A DNA stretch of 7,888 nt, from the NCBI GenBank assembly GCA_003168295.1, contig PMST01000421.1, positions 1 to 7,888 on the forward strand. Direction: 5' to 3'. A program made the position numbers and the translations under genes. Positions 6,191-7,888 of the stretch are shown in pieces (position 1 is the stretch's first letter; every line of letters starts with the position of its first letter). The DNA is from Actinomycetota bacterium (GTDB taxonomy: Bacteria; Actinomycetota; Actinomycetes; Streptosporangiales; Streptosporangiaceae). A model generated the notes under the pieces. That model was given only the letters and a program-made list of their open reading frames with translations, had not been told where the DNA came from and searched no databases.

Positions 6191-6212
6191 CCGGTGCCGG
6201 TGCCGGTGCCGG
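6191..6212. repeat. Hexanucleotide tandem repeat (CCGGTG, 3.7 copies)
   Basis: Three complete CCGGTG units plus CCGG run head to tail in the gene-poor region. It produces the Ala-Gly or Ala-Pro runs in spurious reading frames on the two strands. It is a simple sequence tract likely to vary in copy number by replication slippage. Confidence 0.8.
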
Positions 6213-6450
6213 ACTCGGTATAGCGTCGCCCATCACGCCGACGTCTCCGCGGAAACGCTTCGCGGGCCGCGCGTCCGGCGGGCCGGGGAGTGAAACCACC
6301 GTTCGTTCTGAAATAGAAAGAGCATCAGCCACGAGAAGGTGCAGCTAAGGACAATGCCGCTTAGCTTGGCCGCGCCCGGAATGCACGGTCGCGCCGCCTC
6401 TCCAGGCCCCGGTGGCATCTAACGGCACCAGGCGAGCTTTTCCGAATTTG

Positions 6451-6494
6451 TTGCGGATCGTTACTGTCCTCATAGGGGAGGTAACGATCCGCAA
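6451..6494. repeat. Long inverted repeat (14-bp perfect arms, 16-base loop) with TAACGAT boxes
   Basis: TTGCGGATCGTTAC (6451-6464) and its exact complement (6481-6494) flank a 16-base loop. Allowing one mismatch (a G-U pair in RNA), the arms extend to 6448 and 6497, for 17 bp. The loop itself contains TCC and GGA that could pair further. The sequence TAACGAT occurs at 6482-6488 and again at 6495-6501 with a 13-base period, and in reverse at 6457-6463. The element ends about 65 bases before the zinc-finger promoter. It may be a regulator binding site, a small-RNA hairpin, or part of a remnant element. No T-tract follows on the plus strand. Confidence 0.85.
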
Positions 6495-6556
6495 TAACGA
6501 TTGCTCACGGGGAGCCCGCGATGCCGGCGCGCCGGGCAAAGTCACTCCGATTGGGG

Positions 6557-6565
6557 TGGCATAAT
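6557..6565 (+). promoter_or_regulatory. Extended -10 promoter of the zinc-finger gene, likely leaderless
   Basis: TGGCATAAT provides a TG-n extension and a -10 hexamer CATAAT (one mismatch to TATAAT) at 6560-6565. Seven bases separate it from the ATG at 6573, the spacing expected when transcription begins at or next to the start codon. No good -35 is present, which the TG extension could offset. AGAGG at 6566-6570 is only 2 bases from the ATG, too close for a normal ribosome binding site. Confidence 0.6.
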
Positions 6566-6572
6566 AGAGGCG

Positions 6573-6749
6573 ATGAGTAATTCACGTTCCCGCCGCTTTC
6601 CTGTGACCGTTACCCACCTTCCGGTCACGCGTTGCAAGATCTGCCAACGCACCGTCGCGTACCGGCCGGGCAACCTCAGCGAGGTCCTGACCGAGCACTA
6701 TCGCCGGGCGCATCCCGAAGCACTCGGAATCCCCGTCGATAGCCGCTGA
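6573..6749 (+). CDS. Small C2H2-like zinc-finger protein (58 aa)
   Basis: This encodes a 58-residue basic protein with C21-x2-C24, then H42-x4-H47, a pattern consistent with one treble-clef or C2H2-type zinc site. Between them lies Q-R-T-V-A-Y-R-P-G-N-L-S-E-V-L-T-E, and the histidines sit in E-H-Y-R-R-A-H-P-E-A. I recall similar tiny unnamed proteins in actinomycetes, but no function. The ATG at 6573 is preferred over a TTG at 6501, because the extra 24 residues would be encoded across the promoter and look random. The translation is probably leaderless (extended -10 only 7 bases upstream). It is too small for an enzyme, so a nucleic-acid- or protein-binding role is inferred. The next gene starts 168 bases downstream and may or may not be co-transcribed. 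Confidence 0.78.
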   Translation: MSNSRSRRFPVTVTHLPVTRCKICQRTVAYRPGNLSEVLTEHYRRAHPEALGIPVDSR

Positions 6750-6757
6750 CAAACTAT

Positions 6758-6825
6758 CCGCAGGCCTCAGCGACCCGGTGCTTCGGCAGCGGCTGCCCGT
6801 GGCCTGCGGCGCTTTCGCCGGCGCC
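6758..6825 (+). promoter_or_regulatory. Structured leader upstream of the MetE-like gene
   Basis: CCGCAGGCC (6758-6766) pairs perfectly with GGCCTGCGG (6801-6809), enclosing an inner inverted repeat GGCAGC-G-GCTGCC (6785-6797). An alternative stem GGCGC (6808-6812) with GCGCC (6821-6825) shares bases with the outer stem, so the two are mutually exclusive. This could be the end structure of the zinc-finger transcript or a switching leader of the MetE-like gene. There is no T-tract, and I see no cobalamin-box or SAH-riboswitch consensus. Confidence 0.4.
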
Positions 6826-6917
6826 ATGACCGAGTTCAAGCGCGCGCTCATTACGCTATGACTCGGTCGGGTCAATAGACGCTCGATGGGGGGCGGCGGA
6901 AGCCCGGAGGAGTAGCG

Positions 6918-7888
6918 ATGAGAACAAGCTCGGATCGAATCCTGACCACTCACACGGGCAGCCTGCCGCGCCCGGCGAGCCTGACCGACCGTCATGACCG
7001 GCAGGCGGTGCAGGCGGCCGTGCGGGATACGGTCGGGCGGCAGCTGGCGGCGGGCCTCGACGTCATCAACGACGGCGAGGCCAGCAAGGCGAGCTATTCG
7101 ACGTATGTGACCGAGCGGCTTTCCGGATTCGGCGGCGAGCCCGTGTCCGTGCGGCGGTGGGGTTATGAGGACTTCCCCGAGTACGCGCGCAAGCAGTGGG
7201 GCGACGCGGCCAGCCCGGTCCGCAGCGTCACCGCCGGCAATCCCAGCTGCGACGCTCCGGTCGCCTACACCGGCACCTCGCTGGTCGCGGCCGACATCGC
7301 GAACCTGCAGGCGGCGGCGGCCAGCGCGCCAGGTGCCGCCGAGCTCTTCCTGTCCGCGGCCTCGCCCGGCGTGATCGAGATGTTCATGCCGAACCGGTAC
7401 TACCCGAGCACCGGGGATTACCTGTTCGCGCTGGCGGAGGCGATGAAGGCCGAATACGACGCGATCTATGCGGCCGGCCTGGTGCTGCAGCTGGACTGCC
7501 CGGACCTGGCGTGTGACTGGGCCCGGGGCGAGCAGCGGACGCTCGGGGAGTTCCGCAGGACGGTGGCGCAGCGGCTGGAGGCGCTCGAATACGCCACCCG
7601 CGACATCCCGGGCGAGGCGATGCGGCTGCACCTGTGCTGGGGGAACTATGAGGGCCCGCACCACACCGACATCCCGCTGGCCGACATCATCGACCTGGTG
7701 CTGCAGGCCCGGCCGATGGCGGTGTCGTTCGAGGGCGCCAACCCCCGGCACGAGCACGAATGGCAGATCTTCGAGGAGGTCAAGCTGCCGGACGGGAAGA
7801 TCCTGGTGCCCGGCGTGCTGGACTCGACCACGAACTACATCGAGCATCCCGAGCTGGTCGCGCAGCGCATCAGCCGTTACGCCGGCCT
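6918..7888 (+). CDS. MetE-like protein (cobalamin-independent methionine synthase II family), C-terminus beyond window
   Basis: The ATG at 6918 follows GGAGGAG (6906-6912) by 5 bases, and the frame stays open to the right edge for 323 codons plus 2 bases. The protein resembles the stand-alone C-terminal catalytic domain of MetE, a TIM barrel that moves a methyl group to a thiol. Landmarks are T-T-H12-T-G-S-L-P-R-P near the N-terminus, D-V-I-N-D-G-E-A-S-K near 48-57, and the zinc-site pair H238-L-C240 in M-R-L-H-L-C-W-G-N. E272 in S-F-E-G-A-N could be the third ligand. The final zinc cysteine of the family would lie outside the window. Whole members are about 370-400 residues, so some 50-80 are missing. 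The MetE N-terminal barrel is absent, so the enzyme need not be a true methionine synthase; related proteins act in coenzyme M or other thiol methyl and alkyl transfer. Its physiological substrate is unknown. Confidence 0.9.
   Translation, partial: MRTSSDRILTTHTGSLPRPASLTDRHDRQAVQAAVRDTVGRQLAAGLDVINDGEASKASYSTYVTERLSGFGGEPVSVRRWGYEDFPEYARKQWGDAASPVRSVTAGNPSCDAPVAYTGTSLVAADIANLQAAAASAPGAAELFLSAASPGVIEMFMPNRYYPSTGDYLFALAEAMKAEYDAIYAAGLVLQLDCPDLACDWARGEQRTLGEFRRTVAQRLEALEYATRDIPGEAMRLHLCWGNYEGPHHTDIPLADIIDLVLQARPMAVSFEGANPRHEHEWQIFEEVKLPDGKILVPGVLDSTTNYIEHPELVAQRISRYAG

Larger units (their letters stand above)
5935..6572. other. 638-bp gene-poor region between the methyltransferase and zinc-finger genes
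   Basis: I see no convincing gene here. The left part (5935-6045) is the methyltransferase leader and promoter. The middle (6064-6348) is open on both strands, but codon third positions are mixed and the predicted proteins contain Ala-Gly or Ala-Pro runs from a hexanucleotide repeat, so I do not call them. A 22-codon frame at 6354-6422 has an AAGGA only 2 bases before its ATG and is weak. The right part carries the long inverted repeat at 6451-6494 and the promoter of the zinc-finger gene. Stretches such as 6041-6095 and 6435-6505 are clearly more AT-rich than the flanking genes. No terminal inverted repeats of an insertion sequence were found. Confidence 0.55.

Noticed and set aside
6045..6348. 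Overlapping plus and minus frames of about 94-95 codons in the gene-poor region
   Set aside because: Both have mixed wobble-position composition, contain runs created by the CCGGTG repeat, and lack good ribosome binding sites or recognisable domains.
6354..6422. 22-codon frame starting ATG-CCG-CTT
   Set aside because: AAGGA lies only 2 bases before the ATG, the peptide is unremarkable, and it lacks the cysteine run of known actinobacterial attenuator peptides.
6582..7847. Minus-strand frame of 421 codons opposite the zinc-finger and MetE-like genes
   Set aside because: It crosses two supported plus-strand genes and their leader. Its sequence is Arg/Val/Gly-rich without motifs.

Overview
The window is GC-rich bacterial DNA. 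Its coding strands have strongly GC-biased third codon positions, GTG starts are used, and Shine-Dalgarno sites are short and purine-rich. The protein families (a short actinobacterial-type dienelactone hydrolase, a bacterial PTH2, DUF2252, and a tiny C2H2-like protein) point to a high-GC actinomycete. I cannot name the genus. It reads as chromosomal housekeeping and accessory genes, with no transposase, phage gene, CRISPR array, rRNA or tRNA visible.

Layout. (1) 1-1206, minus: N-terminal 402 residues of a DUF885 family protein, a putative zinc-peptidase-like family, cut by the window edge just after its HE-x4-HH motif. (2) A 255-bp divergent intergenic region. (3) 1462-2040, plus: a small serine-type dienelactone hydrolase family protein. 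It is followed 24 bp later in the same frame by a PTH2-type peptidyl-tRNA hydrolase (2065-2478). A perfect 11-bp inverted repeat with a 1-bp centre sits in the junction and covers the GTG start. (4) 2498-2601: three clear 26-bp tandem repeats plus a decayed fourth, leading into a DUF2252 gene (2624-4060) with a phosphotransferase-like loop. (5) A 282-bp gap with a GC-only inverted repeat, then an alpha/beta-fold hydrolase (4343-5224). (6) Convergent to it, a class I SAM-dependent methyltransferase (5254-5934, minus). (7) A 638-bp gene-poor stretch, less GC-rich in places. It holds a likely methyltransferase promoter and operator-like repeat, a hexanucleotide repeat, and a striking 14-bp-arm inverted repeat with TAACGAT boxes. 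(8) 6573-6749, plus: a 58-residue C2H2-like zinc-finger protein that looks leaderless. (9) A structured 168-bp leader, then the first 323 residues of a MetE-like (cobalamin-independent methionine synthase II family) protein running off the right edge.

The genes do not form one obvious pathway. The only convincing co-transcribed pair is the dienelactone hydrolase and PTH2 genes. No complete novel multi-gene system is evident. The observations most worth following are noncoding: the palindrome over the PTH2 start, the 26-bp repeat block before DUF2252, the long inverted repeat before the leaderless zinc-finger gene, and the structured leader of the MetE-like gene.
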